DNA from: Aquabacterium sp. OR-4
Lineage (GTDB): Bacteria; Pseudomonadota; Gammaproteobacteria; Burkholderiales; Burkholderiaceae_C
Reading direction: 5' to 3'
NCBI RefSeq assembly: GCF_025290835.2
Contig: NZ_JAOCQD020000003.1
Span: 248,001 to 312,000, forward strand
DNA length: 64,000 bases
Shown here: positions 8,382-16,392 of the stretch, piece by piece
How positions within the stretch are numbered: position 1 is the first letter of the stretch
How the letters are laid out: every line of letters begins with the position of its first letter
Position numbers and translations under genes: made by a program
Notes under the pieces: model-generated
Seen by the model: the letters and a program-made list of their open reading frames with translations, nothing else
Database searches by the model: none
Told to the model about the DNA's origin: nothing

Positions 8382-8856
8382 GGTGCGGCCTCCTGTGAAC
8401 GGGATTGAGGGAACTCGTGCAGCGCAACTGCCGTGCCTTGCGCCGCACAGGCCCGGCGCGGCCGGCCGGCCGCCGCGCCCTGCGCAGGCTGGCCGGCACC
8501 GCGCTGGTGCGGCGGCCCGGTGGCGCCCGCGCGGGCAAGGCCTGCCGCGTGTCGCCGGCCTTGACGGGCATCAACGCCGGGCGCTGTACCGGGCCGCTCA
8601 GTTGGCCTGTTGGGGTGCCGGCATGGCCCGGGCTTGCGCCGCATCAAGCCGGCTGCGGGTGCTGCCGCGCGCGGCTCGGCTCGTGCTTGCCATGGCCACC
8701 CGGGCGCCACGGCAGCGGCGGGTGGTGCGCCGCTTGTCGGATTTGCCACACGACACGGCAGGCGGCCATCGGCGCGCGCGCTGCGGCTGTCGCATTTGGC
8801 GGGCAGCCGACGCCCGGCCCGCACGCCCGCCACGACCTGCATCGGAGCCACCCCCC
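8382..8856. other. 475-base gap between divergent ferritin-like genes
   Basis: No convincing gene is seen. The gap must hold promoters for both divergent neighbours. It contains two similar 13-mers, TGTCGGATTTGCC at 8735-8747 and TGTCGCATTTGGC at 8788-8800 (11 of 13 bases equal), which could be a repeated regulator site. No Fur-box-like sequence is obvious. The half next to the minus-strand gene is low in complexity and very GC-rich. Confidence 0.5.
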
Positions 8857-9345
8857 ATGGACACCGTCGAGACCTTTCTGGCCCACACCATCCGCCTCGA
8901 GCAGGAGGCGGCGCGCCGCTTCGAGCAGCTGGCCGATGCCATGCAGACCAGCGGCAACCGCGAGGCCGGCCAGCTGTTTGACCGGCTGGCGCACTTCTCG
9001 CGCCTGCACCTGGCCGAGGCCCGCGCCCGCGCCGGCTTTCGCGAGGTGCCCGAGCTGCGCGCCGACGACTACCAGTGGCCCGACATCGAGAGCCCCGAGA
9101 CCGCAGCGATCTGGGCCGCCGATCCGCTGCTGGGCTGCGGCGAGGCGCTGGAGGTGGCGCTGGCCGCCGAATCGGCCGGCCTGGCCTACTACCAGCAGAT
9201 CCTCGAGACCGCCACCGACTCCGAGATCCGCCGCTTTGCGCAGGCGTTCGTGGCCGAGGAAACCCAGCATGTGACCGAGCTGCAGCGCTGGCTGGGCCTG
9301 CACCGCGCCGGCCAGCCGCTGCCGCTGCAGGGCGGCGCCGCGTGA
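8857..9345 (+). CDS. Ferritin-like (rubrerythrin-type) protein
   Basis: A 162-residue four-helix protein, closely similar to the C-terminal domain of the ferredoxin fusion on the other strand. Shared landmarks: E17 in RLEQEAARRFEQLADAM, H51 in HFSRLHLAEA, E105 in ALAAESAGLAYYQQIL, and the EETQH motif (134-138), together a plausible di-iron site. The link DYQWPDIESPETAAIW matches AWPDNTTPEKTTLW in the fusion. The start is the ATG at 8857, where the similarity begins. It probably handles iron or peroxide; whether it partners with the fusion protein is inference from similarity and the head-to-head arrangement. Confidence 0.82.
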   Translation: MDTVETFLAHTIRLEQEAARRFEQLADAMQTSGNREAGQLFDRLAHFSRLHLAEARARAGFREVPELRADDYQWPDIESPETAAIWAADPLLGCGEALEVALAAESAGLAYYQQILETATDSEIRRFAQAFVAEETQHVTELQRWLGLHRAGQPLPLQGGAA

Positions 9346-9384
9346 GCGCCAGGCCCGCCAGCGGGTGAACGTGCGCGCCGCGGC

Positions 9385-9432
9385 GGCCTACACCGCCGGC
9401 ACCACCACGGCCTACACCGCCGGCGCCACCAC
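9385..9432 (-). repeat. 24-base tandem duplication spanning a stop codon
   Basis: Two copies, 9385-9408 and 9409-9432, differ by one base. The minus-strand small gene ends inside the copy at 9409-9432 (TAG, read from 9414 to 9412), and the second copy carries a spare stop at the same place. The duplication therefore did not change the protein's length. Confidence 0.9.
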
Positions 9433-9624
9433 GGGCGCGCCGAACTCCCGGCCCACCAGCTGCATCACGCGCAGAAAGCTCTGGCGTTGCGGCTGGGGCA
9501 GGTGATCGAGCGGCACCTGGCCGCGGGCATCACAGGGAAAGGCGTAGGCGCGGCCGGGGTCGAACAGCGAGCCGAAGCGAAGCTCGAAACGCGCGTCGCT
9601 GGTGGCGAGGGTAACGGCGGTCAT
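9412..9624 (-). CDS. Small conserved hypothetical protein
   Basis: A 70-residue protein from the ATG at 9624 (an upstream in-frame ATG at 9657 would give 81). The sequence RFELRFGSLFDPGRAYAFPCDARGQVPLDHLPQPQRQSFLRVMQLVGREFGAP has the pattern of a short uncharacterised family common in Burkholderiales: a phenylalanine- and arginine-rich strand, FPCDxxGxV, then an LxxxxxxxFLxxxxxVGREF helix. It is convergent with the ferritin-like gene. No function is known, and the family statement is from memory of similar sequences. Confidence 0.6.
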   Translation of the reverse strand: MTAVTLATSDARFELRFGSLFDPGRAYAFPCDARGQVPLDHLPQPQRQSFLRVMQLVGREFGAPVVAPAV

Positions 9625-9878
9625 GGCGTGGTCCGGGATGGTGACAACGGGTTGCACAGTGGCAGCAAGCGGCGTGCCAGTTCTTGGCCCATCTTGAACC
9701 CATCACGCCGCGTGCGGCCGGCCGGCCCCGCGCCAGCCAGGGGCCGAACGCCCATTGGCCGTGCGTTTTGACCGCTTGCCGAGGCGGCCTGCATGGCCCG
9801 GCCAGTCACCCGACTTGACCTGACCTCACGCGGCCCGGTCTGGCCTGGCGTTGCCGGCTGGCAGGCTGGCAGGCCGGC
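9625..9878. other. Gap with no recognised gene
   Basis: GC-rich sequence between a small conserved gene and the end of the haem operon, both on the minus strand. Several frames stay open by composition alone; none has recognisable features. It should contain the promoter of the small gene. Confidence 0.4.
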
Positions 9879-10175
9879 TCAGCGCCGGCGCCGGCGGCCG
9901 GGTTCGAGGCCGGGCTTTTCGCCGGGCCTTTCGCCGGGCTTCTGGCCGGGCCTTTGGCCGGGCGGCTGCGCTGCCGGCCCATGCGCGGCCTGCGCCTGTT
10001 CCAGCGCTTGCAGGCGCCGCAGCGCGGCCGGGCGAAACGGCTGGTGCCGGCGGGCGGCGTCGGCATCGGCGGCGGCGGCCGGCTCGGGTGCGGCGACCAC
10101 GCAGCAGGGGCACGACCAGCCACTGCCCGCCCGGCCCAGGCGCAAGCTGCGGCGGCGCAGGCTGAGCGCGCTCAT
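9879..10175 (-). CDS. Possible small ORF coupled to chaN, with a CPCC motif
   Basis: A 98-codon frame whose ATG overlaps the stop of the ChaN-like gene (ATGA, 10172-10175), the same coupling seen through the rest of this operon. The protein starts MSALSLRRRSLRLGRAGSGWSCPCC, has an alanine-rich helix (RPAALRRLQALEQAQA) and ends in a repeated PGQ/PGE-lysine/arginine tail coded by about 12-base repeats (9911-9966). Neither a signal peptide nor a known domain is seen. The CPCC cysteines could bind metal, but this is speculation. The coupling favours a real gene. The biased tail warns that composition alone may keep the frame open. Confidence 0.42.
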   Translation of the reverse strand: MSALSLRRRSLRLGRAGSGWSCPCCVVAAPEPAAAADADAARRHQPFRPAALRRLQALEQAQAAHGPAAQPPGQRPGQKPGERPGEKPGLEPGRRRRR

Positions 10176-11329
10176 GGCCGGCTCCCCGCGGCCGCGGAGG
10201 CCGGCGCCGTGCTGGCTGGCGCCGGGGGCGCCGCGGGCAGGGATGTCGCCGAGGGCGCGGATGGCATGCCGGCCGCCTGCATGCCCGCGCAGGGGTCGCC
10301 GCGCCCGGGCGTGGCGGCGCTCACCCAGGCCAGATGGGTGGTGGCGGCCTGCTGCGTGGCGGGCGGCGCCTCCAGCATGGCCACGCTCAGCACACGCAGC
10401 CGGGGTGCCCACACGGCCAGCAGCTGCGGCACGCCGTAATCCTGGCGCACATGGCCGTTGCCGGCCAGCAGCACGGCCGGGCGTGCACCCTGGGCATGGG
10501 CCTGCAGCAGGGCCTGGGCCATGGCGGCGTCGCGTGCGCGCTGCGCCGCGCGCATGGCCGGCACCCGCGCGGCCGGCAGCATGCCGCAGTGGCTGTCGAG
10601 CAGGCTGCGGTCGAGCGTGTCCTGGGCCGCGGCGGCCAGCGGGGCCTGGCGCAGCGGCCCGGCCAGATCGGCCGGCCAGGCCGCTTCGCCTTCGCGGGCA
10701 ATGCGCCGCACCTCGTCGCGTGGCAGGTTGCCGCCGCGCAGCGGCAGGCCGGCCGCCAGCAGCGGCTCGAACAGCGGCTGGTGGCGTGGCCAGGCCCAGC
10801 CCTTGGGGTCGAAGCCGCCGGCCTCCAGCGTGGCCAGCGTGGCCTGCGCAGGGGCTGGAGCCGGGGCCGGGGCCGGGGCCGGGGCGGTTGCGGTGGCCGG
10901 TGCGGGGGTGGTCGTGGCAGCCGTGGCGGCCACCGGCAGGCCGCGCATCAGGTGCTCGGCCACCACCACCGGCCGCAGGCCGGGTTGCGCCGCCAGCTGG
11001 GCCAGCCAGGCGCCGCGCTGGGCGTGGTGGGCGACGTTGTCGTGCAGCTCGCCCAGCAGCACGATGTCGGCCTGGGCCAGGCGGGCCAGCAGCGCGCTGC
11101 GCGTCAGGCGCTCGCCGGTGGCCAGGTCGATGCCGCTGGCGCCGTCATCCGGGCGCGTGGGGTGGGTGCTGGCATTGGCATTGGCGCTTTGGCCGGGGCC
11201 GGGGCCGGGCACCGGGTTCAGCGCACAGCCGGCCAGGCCCAGCGTGGCGGCGCCCGCCACCGCCCAGGCCGCAGCCAGGGCCTGGGCGTGCAGCGGCCGC
11301 GGGCCCGGGCGGGGGGCGTGCGGCCTCAT
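10172..11329 (-). CDS. ChaN family haem-binding lipoprotein
   Basis: A 385-residue lipoprotein with a lipobox ending at C35 (TLGLAGC), so anchored in a membrane facing the periplasm. The ChaN/haem-binding uptake domain is shown by ADIVLLGELHDNVAHHAQRGAWL, VVVAEHLMRG, the GMLPA-containing helix region and LLAGNGHVRQDYGVP. The family includes Campylobacter ChaN and Pseudomonas PhuW, both linked to haem uptake. An Ala-Pro repeat (PATATAPAPAPAPAPAPAQ), coded by a GGGGCC-type repeat near 10855-10885, is inserted in the middle, and an Ala/Pro tail extends the C-terminus. The ATG overlaps the DUF2149 stop. The likely role is holding haem or a tetrapyrrole near the membrane chelatase. Confidence 0.85.
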   Translation of the reverse strand: MRPHAPRPGPRPLHAQALAAAWAVAGAATLGLAGCALNPVPGPGPGQSANANASTHPTRPDDGASGIDLATGERLTRSALLARLAQADIVLLGELHDNVAHHAQRGAWLAQLAAQPGLRPVVVAEHLMRGLPVAATAATTTPAPATATAPAPAPAPAPAPAQATLATLEAGGFDPKGWAWPRHQPLFEPLLAAGLPLRGGNLPRDEVRRIAREGEAAWPADLAGPLRQAPLAAAAQDTLDRSLLDSHCGMLPAARVPAMRAAQRARDAAMAQALLQAHAQGARPAVLLAGNGHVRQDYGVPQLLAVWAPRLRVLSVAMLEAPPATQQAATTHLAWVSAATPGRGDPCAGMQAAGMPSAPSATSLPAAPPAPASTAPASAAAGSRP

Positions 11330-11649
11330 GGCGCCACCTCGGGCACGTAGACGATGCTGCCGTCCTTCATGCGGTAGGCCACGCCGGCCTTGTCGCCGTC
11401 GCCGCTGCCGATCTGGCCGCTGGCCTTGTAGTGCTCGACCTTCTCGCCCTTCTTCACCACGATCTCCATGCCGGGTTTTCCGGCGTCGGTGATCACGGTC
11501 ACGTCGCGCCGGCCGATCTGGCTGAGCAGCGGGTTCTGCGCCACGGTGATCAGCAAGGCGGCAATGATGACCAGGAAGATGTCGATCAGGTTGACCACCG
11601 ACAGGATGGGGTCGTCGTTCTCGGCTTCGTGCAGCAGCTTGAGCGCCAT
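11326..11649 (-). CDS. DUF2149 family protein, ExbD-like
   Basis: A 107-residue protein (ATG 11649; a GTG directly before it at 11652 would add one residue). One membrane helix near the N-terminus, ILSVVNLIDIFLVIIAALLITVA, carries an aspartate (D23) placed like the proton-carrying Asp25 of ExbD. A short periplasmic domain follows with GRRDVTVITDAGKPGMEIVVKKGEKVEHYKA and GVAYRMKDGSIVYVPE. DUF2149 proteins are known as partners of MotA/TolQ/ExbB-family proteins beside CobN-like chelatases. The start overlaps the ExbB-like stop (TGATG), so they are made together, as expected for a two-part ion-driven motor. The function is inferred by analogy. Confidence 0.88.
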   Translation of the reverse strand: MALKLLHEAENDDPILSVVNLIDIFLVIIAALLITVAQNPLLSQIGRRDVTVITDAGKPGMEIVVKKGEKVEHYKASGQIGSGDGDKAGVAYRMKDGSIVYVPEVAP

Positions 11650-12176
11650 CACGCCACTCCGCCGGTGCTGCCGGTGCTGCTGGCCATGGCGCGGCGGCGG
11701 CCCAGGATCTCCAGCATCTCCTCGGCCAGCCAGCGCCGGCGCACGTTGGCCACCCAGAAGGTGATGGCCGCGGCGATGAGCGCCAGGATCACCGCCGAGA
11801 AGGCCACGCCCAGGTTCTGCGACACCTGGGCCAGGTTGCCCTTGGACAGGCCCTCGAGTGCCGGGCCCATCGGGATCATGGTGGCCACCAGGCCCAGCAG
11901 CGGCGTGATGCGGCTGGCGATGCGCGGGCCTTCCATCAGCTTGTGCGCGGCGAGGTCCAGTGCGTCTTCGTCCAGGCCCATCGGGCCGGCGGCGCGGTGC
12001 AGCGCGGCCAGCGGCCGGCCGCCGCCGTGGGCGCTGTCGCGGCGGCGCCAGGCGTCCATCGCAAAGGCGCCCAGCACCCAGAAGGCGTAGAGAAACAGCA
12101 GGCTGATCAGCAGCAGGGTGGGCAGCAGGAACAGCTGCGCCACGGTGTACATGGTGAGTTCGAGGGTCTGGCTCAT
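11649..12176 (-). CDS. MotA/TolQ/ExbB family proton channel protein
   Basis: A 175-residue inner-membrane protein with an N-terminal helix (LFLLPTLLLISLLFLYAFWVLGAF), a cytoplasmic part, and the family's core PLLGLVATMIPMGPALEGLSKGNLAQVSQNLGVAFSAVILALIAAAITFWVANV. The G-L-x-x-T-x-x-P-M-G-x-A and VAFSAVI patterns are typical of ExbB/TolQ. The ATG overlaps the stop of the CobN-like gene and its stop overlaps the DUF2149 start, so it lies in a translationally coupled chain. It should form a proton-motive-force motor with the DUF2149 protein. Whether it drives the outer-membrane receptor through TonB or acts on the chelatase is not shown by the sequence. Confidence 0.9.
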   Translation of the reverse strand: MSQTLELTMYTVAQLFLLPTLLLISLLFLYAFWVLGAFAMDAWRRRDSAHGGGRPLAALHRAAGPMGLDEDALDLAAHKLMEGPRIASRITPLLGLVATMIPMGPALEGLSKGNLAQVSQNLGVAFSAVILALIAAAITFWVANVRRRWLAEEMLEILGRRRAMASSTGSTGGVA

Positions 12177-15100
12177 GGCTGGGCGGGTGACAACAGGTTC
12201 AGGATGGGAGCTGCGCTGGCGCGCGCGGGGCTGCGGCGGCGGGCCTGCCAGGCGCCACCGGCCATGGCCAGCGCCAGCAGCGCCAGTGCGGCCGGGGCCA
12301 GCGGCGCCGGGCTGTCGGGCGCCTTGGGCGGCACGCGCTCGAGCCGCAGGCCCTGCACCGGGGCGGTGGCCTGCGGTGGCGGGGCGGGTGGGGGCTGCGG
12401 CGGCGCGGTCGGAGCGTGAGGGGCGGGCGCATCGGCCGGGCGCGTCGCGGCCGGTGTGGCGCCGGGCGCGGCTGCCTGCGCCGGTGCCGGCGCCGCCGTG
12501 CCGAAGCCCGCGGCCACGTAGGCGCGGAAGCTGGCGTTGTCGCTGCGCACCTGGTGGGCCTGGGCCAGCTCGTTGTAGCGGGCCTTCAGCTCGGCCACGC
12601 TGGCGGCGCTGGCCTGCCACTGGCCCAGGCGCGCGGCCTCGAGCATGCGCTCGATGCTTTGCGCCAGCGCGTGCGGGTTGTGCTGCGCAAACCAGCGCTG
12701 CAGGCCGAGCTGGTGCTTGTCGCGCACGTACACATCCATGAACTCCTGCCACTGGTCGTGGCGCACCACCTCGCGCGCCACGCTCTGCCAGCCGGCGAAG
12801 TTGTTGATGCCGTCCAGCACCGCCAGCGTGCCGGCATAGCCCTCGGCCATCAGGCCCTGGATGTGGCCGGGGTGGAAGTTGCGCGTGGCCAGCTCCTTGG
12901 CCAGGAACTGGGCCGCGCCTTCCACGCGGGCGCTGCCCGCGCCATTGCCGCGCAGGTTGCTGACATACAGCTCGGGCGCCGCGCCATCGAGGTGGCGCAC
13001 CGCCAGGCCGATGCCGCCCAGGTACTGGAAGGGGTCGTCGGTGGTCAGCAGGCCGTAGAGGTTGCTGCTGCGCGACAGCACCGCCGCCTCGGTGCCGCGC
13101 AGGTGCTCGGCATAGAGGTTGAGCGCGCCGGCGGTGGACACACCGGCCTGGCCCCAGCGCGATTCATCGGGCCCGTAGGCAAACTGCATGCGGCGCAGGT
13201 ACAGCTCGGCCAGCTTGCGGTCGCCTTCGCCTTGGGTCTTCCAGGTGTCGGTGGCCAGTGCAGCGTCGTCCAGGCCGGTGCCGTAGCGGCCCGATTCGCT
13301 GGCGAAGATGCGCGTGGCGCCGGCCAGCTGGGCCTCGGCCGCGGGCACGCCCTGGCGCTGCAGGTTGGCGCTGATGCGGCGCGCATTGGCGGCCACCGGG
13401 TTGTCGGCCTCGGCGCTGGCGGCCGTGTCCTGCGCGGCCAGGCGCGCGGCTTCGGCCAGCTGCTTCATCACATTGGGAAAGTGGTCGCGGTACAGGCCGG
13501 TGGCCGACAGCACCACGTCCACCCGCGGCCGGCCCAGGCGTTCGCGCGGGATCAGCTTGACGCCGGTGACGCGGCCGCCGGCGTCCCATTGCGGCTCGAC
13601 GCCCAGCGCCCACAGTGCCTGCGCCTCGAGCAGGCCGAAGTGGCGCATGGTCTCCACCGACCAGAGCGTCAGCGTGGTCTTGGCCAGCATGCGCCCGGTC
13701 TTGGCGCGGTGCGTGGCGATCAGCGCGTCCATGGCCTGCTGGCCGGCCGCCCAGGCCGCGGGCGTGGGCACGCGGCTGGGGTCGAAGCCGTACAGGTTGC
13801 GGCCGGTGGGCAGGGCGTCGGGGTTCTTGATCGGGTCGCCGCCATAGCTGGTGGGGATGTGGCGGCCATCCAGCGCGGCCAGCAGCGCACGCTGCTCGTT
13901 CTGGGCGCCCAGATCCTGGTACCACTGACGCGCCTGTTTCAGCTTCTCGCGCGCGGCCGGCGGCAGCTGGGGGATGTCGGTGCCATCGCGCAGGTGGGCG
14001 GCCAGCAGGCGGTAGGGCTTGCTCTCGGTGAGGCGGGTGTGGTCGACCACCAGCAGCTCGTCGGCTTCTTCGGAAGGGTTGGCGGGGTCGGCCACGCCCT
14101 GCCAGAAATCCTGGCCCAGCATCGTGAGCACCTGGGCCACGCGCCAGCGCTCGTCGGCGCCCTGGCCAAAGGTGTGCAGGCCCATCGGCTGCACGGTCAG
14201 CGCCAGCTCGTGCAGGTGGTCGTGCACGGCGGCCACGAAGCCGGCAAAGTCGGCCGCGATGCGCGCCTCGCTCCAGCCCATATCGAGCTGGATGCGCTCG
14301 GCGCGCACGCCGGCCAGAAATTCGGCGCGCAGCTGCTCCTTCACGCCGCCGCCGTCTTGCGCCAGCCACTGGTGCAGCAGGTCGTGCAGGCGGGTCAGCT
14401 TGTCGTGCAGGCCGGCGGGCACCAGCGGCGGTGTCTGGTGGCTCAGGATCACCGCGCGGCCACGCCGCTTGGCCTGCGTGGCCTCGCCGATGTTGTCGAC
14501 GATGTAGGGGTAGATCACCGGCGTGTCGCCTACCGCCAGCATCGGCCAGTCAAACACCGACAGGCCGCGCTCCTTGCCCGGCAGCCACTCCTGCGTGCCA
14601 TGCGTGCCGTAGTGCACCAGGGCCTGCGCGCCAAAGGCCTGGCGCGCCCACAGGTACACCGCCAGGTAGTGGTGGGTGGGCAGGGCGCTGCTGGAGTGGT
14701 AGATCGACTTTTCCTTGTCCGACCCGCGCTCGTCGCGGCCGGGCTGCGGCAGCAGGCTCACCTGGCCCAGGCGCAGCCGCGGGATCACGAAGAACGGCGC
14801 GCCAGCGTCAATGGCGGGGTCGCGCAGCACCATGGTGCTGCGTTCCGGCTCGCCCCAGCGCGCGCGCAGTGCATCGCCCACGCTGGGCGGCAGGCCGGCC
14901 AGCCAGCGCCGGTAGTCGGCCACGGGCAGGCGCTCGGCCAGGCCGTCGCGCAGCAGCTGCTGCAGCACGGCGCGGTCGTCGGGCGGGCGGTAGCCGGGCG
15001 CCAGCAGGCGCTGCAGCGCGGCGGTGAGCGGCGCCTCGGCCAGGGCCTCGGTGCGGTAGCCGGCGCCCTGCAGCGCGGCCAGCGTGCCGCTCAGGGAGCG

Positions 15101-16390
15101 CGGCAGGTTCATGAAGCTGGCCGAGAGGTTCTTCTCGCCGGCCGGGTAGTTCCAGAAGAAGATCGCCACGCGCTTGTCGGCCGGTGGCAGGCGCCGCAGC
15201 GTGGCCAGGTTCAGCGCCTTGGCGGCCACCGCGGCGGCCTGCGCGGCAATCGGCACCACCGCCTCGTCGCCCGCTCGCGTGGCCATGGCCACCTGGATGT
15301 CGGTGATGCCGGCGTACTCGGCCTGGGCCAGGTAGAAGGGCACGTCGATCAGCGGCACGCCCTGGGGATCGGCGGCCCACTGCGCCTCGCTGCCGCGGCG
15401 CCAGGCCATGGCCTGGATCACCGGCACGCCGAGTGCCGCCAGCTCCTGGCGCCGGCCCTCGGGGTTGAGCGTGATCTGGGTGTTGACCAGGGCCTCGACC
15501 ACCGGCTGGCCGTTGACGGTGACCATGCGGCGCAGCGCGTCGGGGTCCATCACCGGGGTGTAGAAGGGCAGGGCCACGGCGCCGGCGGCCTCGATGCGCT
15601 GCACCAGGTCGTCGATGAAGCCGGTCTGCTGCGCGGCAATGCTGCCGGGGTGGAACACGATGCCCACGGTGGGCGGGCGGCGGGCGGGGTCGATGCCGCG
15701 CGCGGCCAACCACTCGGCTGGCGTGGCCACCACGGTCTGGGCCAGCGCCGGGTGGTAGAGGCCGGCCGTTGGAAACACCTGCGGCGGCGGCAGGGCACGC
15801 CAGTCCCGCCCCGCCAGATGCGCGGCCAGGCTGCGCAGCAGGTGCTCGGTGTTGGCCTTGCCACCCTGCACGAAGTAGCCGTGCAGGCGCCGCGCCAGCT
15901 CGGCGTCGAGCCCGCCGCCGGCCTTGGGTGCGGCGGTGGCCAGCCACACATGCGGCAGCGGCTGCAGCGCCGGCAGGGCGGCGCCCAGCTTGCCGCGCAC
16001 GAAGTCCTCGATGTGCTGGCGCGGCGCATCGATCAGCACCAGGCGCGTGCCCTGCCACAGCCGCGGGTTCAGCGCCTCGGCCGGCAGCTTTTCCACGAAC
16101 TCGGCGCGCAGCGGCAGGCCCATGGCCTGGGCCTGCTGCACCAGCGCGACGAAGCGGCCCGGCGGCGACGGGCTGGTGGTGAGCAGCAGCACGCCGCCCG
16201 GCGCGCCGGCCAACGTGACGGGCGCGGGTGCGGGTGCGCCTGGCGCAGCCTGCACCGGCCGCGCCAGGCACAGCATCACCAGCAGCCAGGGCAGGGCCGC
16301 CAGCAGCAGCCAGCGCAGCAGCGGCCAGCGCAAGGGTGGCCAGCGCAGCAGTGGCCAGCGCCCGGGCGCGCGGCGGTGGGGCGGGCGCAT
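12173..16390 (-). CDS. cobN: CobN/BchH-family chelatase with membrane anchors (HmuS-like)
   Basis: A 1405-residue protein of the CobN/magnesium-chelatase H-subunit family, which hold tetrapyrroles and insert, or in HmuS remove, metal. The signature HYGTHGTQEWLPGK is at 593-606. Unlike cytoplasmic CobN (about 1270 residues) it starts with RW-rich repeats and a strong hydrophobic stretch ending RPVQAAPG, i.e. a signal peptide or anchor. It ends with a Pro/Ala-rich linker and a membrane helix (APAALALLALAMAGGAW) followed by arginines. This indicates a periplasmic body held at the inner membrane. No CobS/CobT or ChlI/D ATPase is nearby. It starts 2 bases after the receptor gene. I infer haem or tetrapyrrole dechelation, as proposed for HmuS; cobalt insertion remains the alternative. 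Confidence 0.88.
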   Translation of the reverse strand: MRPPHRRAPGRWPLLRWPPLRWPLLRWLLLAALPWLLVMLCLARPVQAAPGAPAPAPVTLAGAPGGVLLLTTSPSPPGRFVALVQQAQAMGLPLRAEFVEKLPAEALNPRLWQGTRLVLIDAPRQHIEDFVRGKLGAALPALQPLPHVWLATAAPKAGGGLDAELARRLHGYFVQGGKANTEHLLRSLAAHLAGRDWRALPPPQVFPTAGLYHPALAQTVVATPAEWLAARGIDPARRPPTVGIVFHPGSIAAQQTGFIDDLVQRIEAAGAVALPFYTPVMDPDALRRMVTVNGQPVVEALVNTQITLNPEGRRQELAALGVPVIQAMAWRRGSEAQWAADPQGVPLIDVPFYLAQAEYAGITDIQVAMATRAGDEAVVPIAAQAAAVAAKALNLATLRRLPPADKRVAIFFWNYPAGEKNLSASFMNLPRSLSGTLAALQGAGYRTEALAEAPLTAALQRLLAPGYRPPDDRAVLQQLLRDGLAERLPVADYRRWLAGLPPSVGDALRARWGEPERSTMVLRDPAIDAGAPFFVIPRLRLGQVSLLPQPGRDERGSDKEKSIYHSSSALPTHHYLAVYLWARQAFGAQALVHYGTHGTQEWLPGKERGLSVFDWPMLAVGDTPVIYPYIVDNIGEATQAKRRGRAVILSHQTPPLVPAGLHDKLTRLHDLLHQWLAQDGGGVKEQLRAEFLAGVRAERIQLDMGWSEARIAADFAGFVAAVHDHLHELALTVQPMGLHTFGQGADERWRVAQVLTMLGQDFWQGVADPANPSEEADELLVVDHTRLTESKPYRLLAAHLRDGTDIPQLPPAAREKLKQARQWYQDLGAQNEQRALLAALDGRHIPTSYGGDPIKNPDALPTGRNLYGFDPSRVPTPAAWAAGQQAMDALIATHRAKTGRMLAKTTLTLWSVETMRHFGLLEAQALWALGVEPQWDAGGRVTGVKLIPRERLGRPRVDVVLSATGLYRDHFPNVMKQLAEAARLAAQDTAASAEADNPVAANARRISANLQRQGVPAAEAQLAGATRIFASESGRYGTGLDDAALATDTWKTQGEGDRKLAELYLRRMQFAYGPDESRWGQAGVSTAGALNLYAEHLRGTEAAVLSRSSNLYGLLTTDDPFQYLGGIGLAVRHLDGAAPELYVSNLRGNGAGSARVEGAAQFLAKELATRNFHPGHIQGLMAEGYAGTLAVLDGINNFAGWQSVAREVVRHDQWQEFMDVYVRDKHQLGLQRWFAQHNPHALAQSIERMLEAARLGQWQASAASVAELKARYNELAQAHQVRSDNASFRAYVAAGFGTAAPAPAQAAAPGATPAATRPADAPAPHAPTAPPQPPPAPPPQATAPVQGLRLERVPPKAPDSPAPLAPAALALLALAMAGGAWQARRRSPARASAAPILNLLSPAQP
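16311..16355 (-). repeat. Three 15-base repeats coding the RW-rich leader of the chelatase
   Basis: Copies at 16311-16325, 16326-16340 and 16341-16355 are in frame and code for RWPLL/RWPPL-type pentapeptides just before the hydrophobic core of the signal or anchor segment. They give a row of arginines and tryptophans at the membrane face. Copy number could vary without breaking the frame. Confidence 0.85.
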
Positions 16391-16392
16391 GC

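Noticed and set aside
9793..12090. Long plus-strand open frame of 765 codons opposite the haem operon
   Set aside because: Its translation is arginine/proline/alanine-rich with no domain, and it covers clear minus-strand genes (ChaN, DUF2149, ExbB-like).
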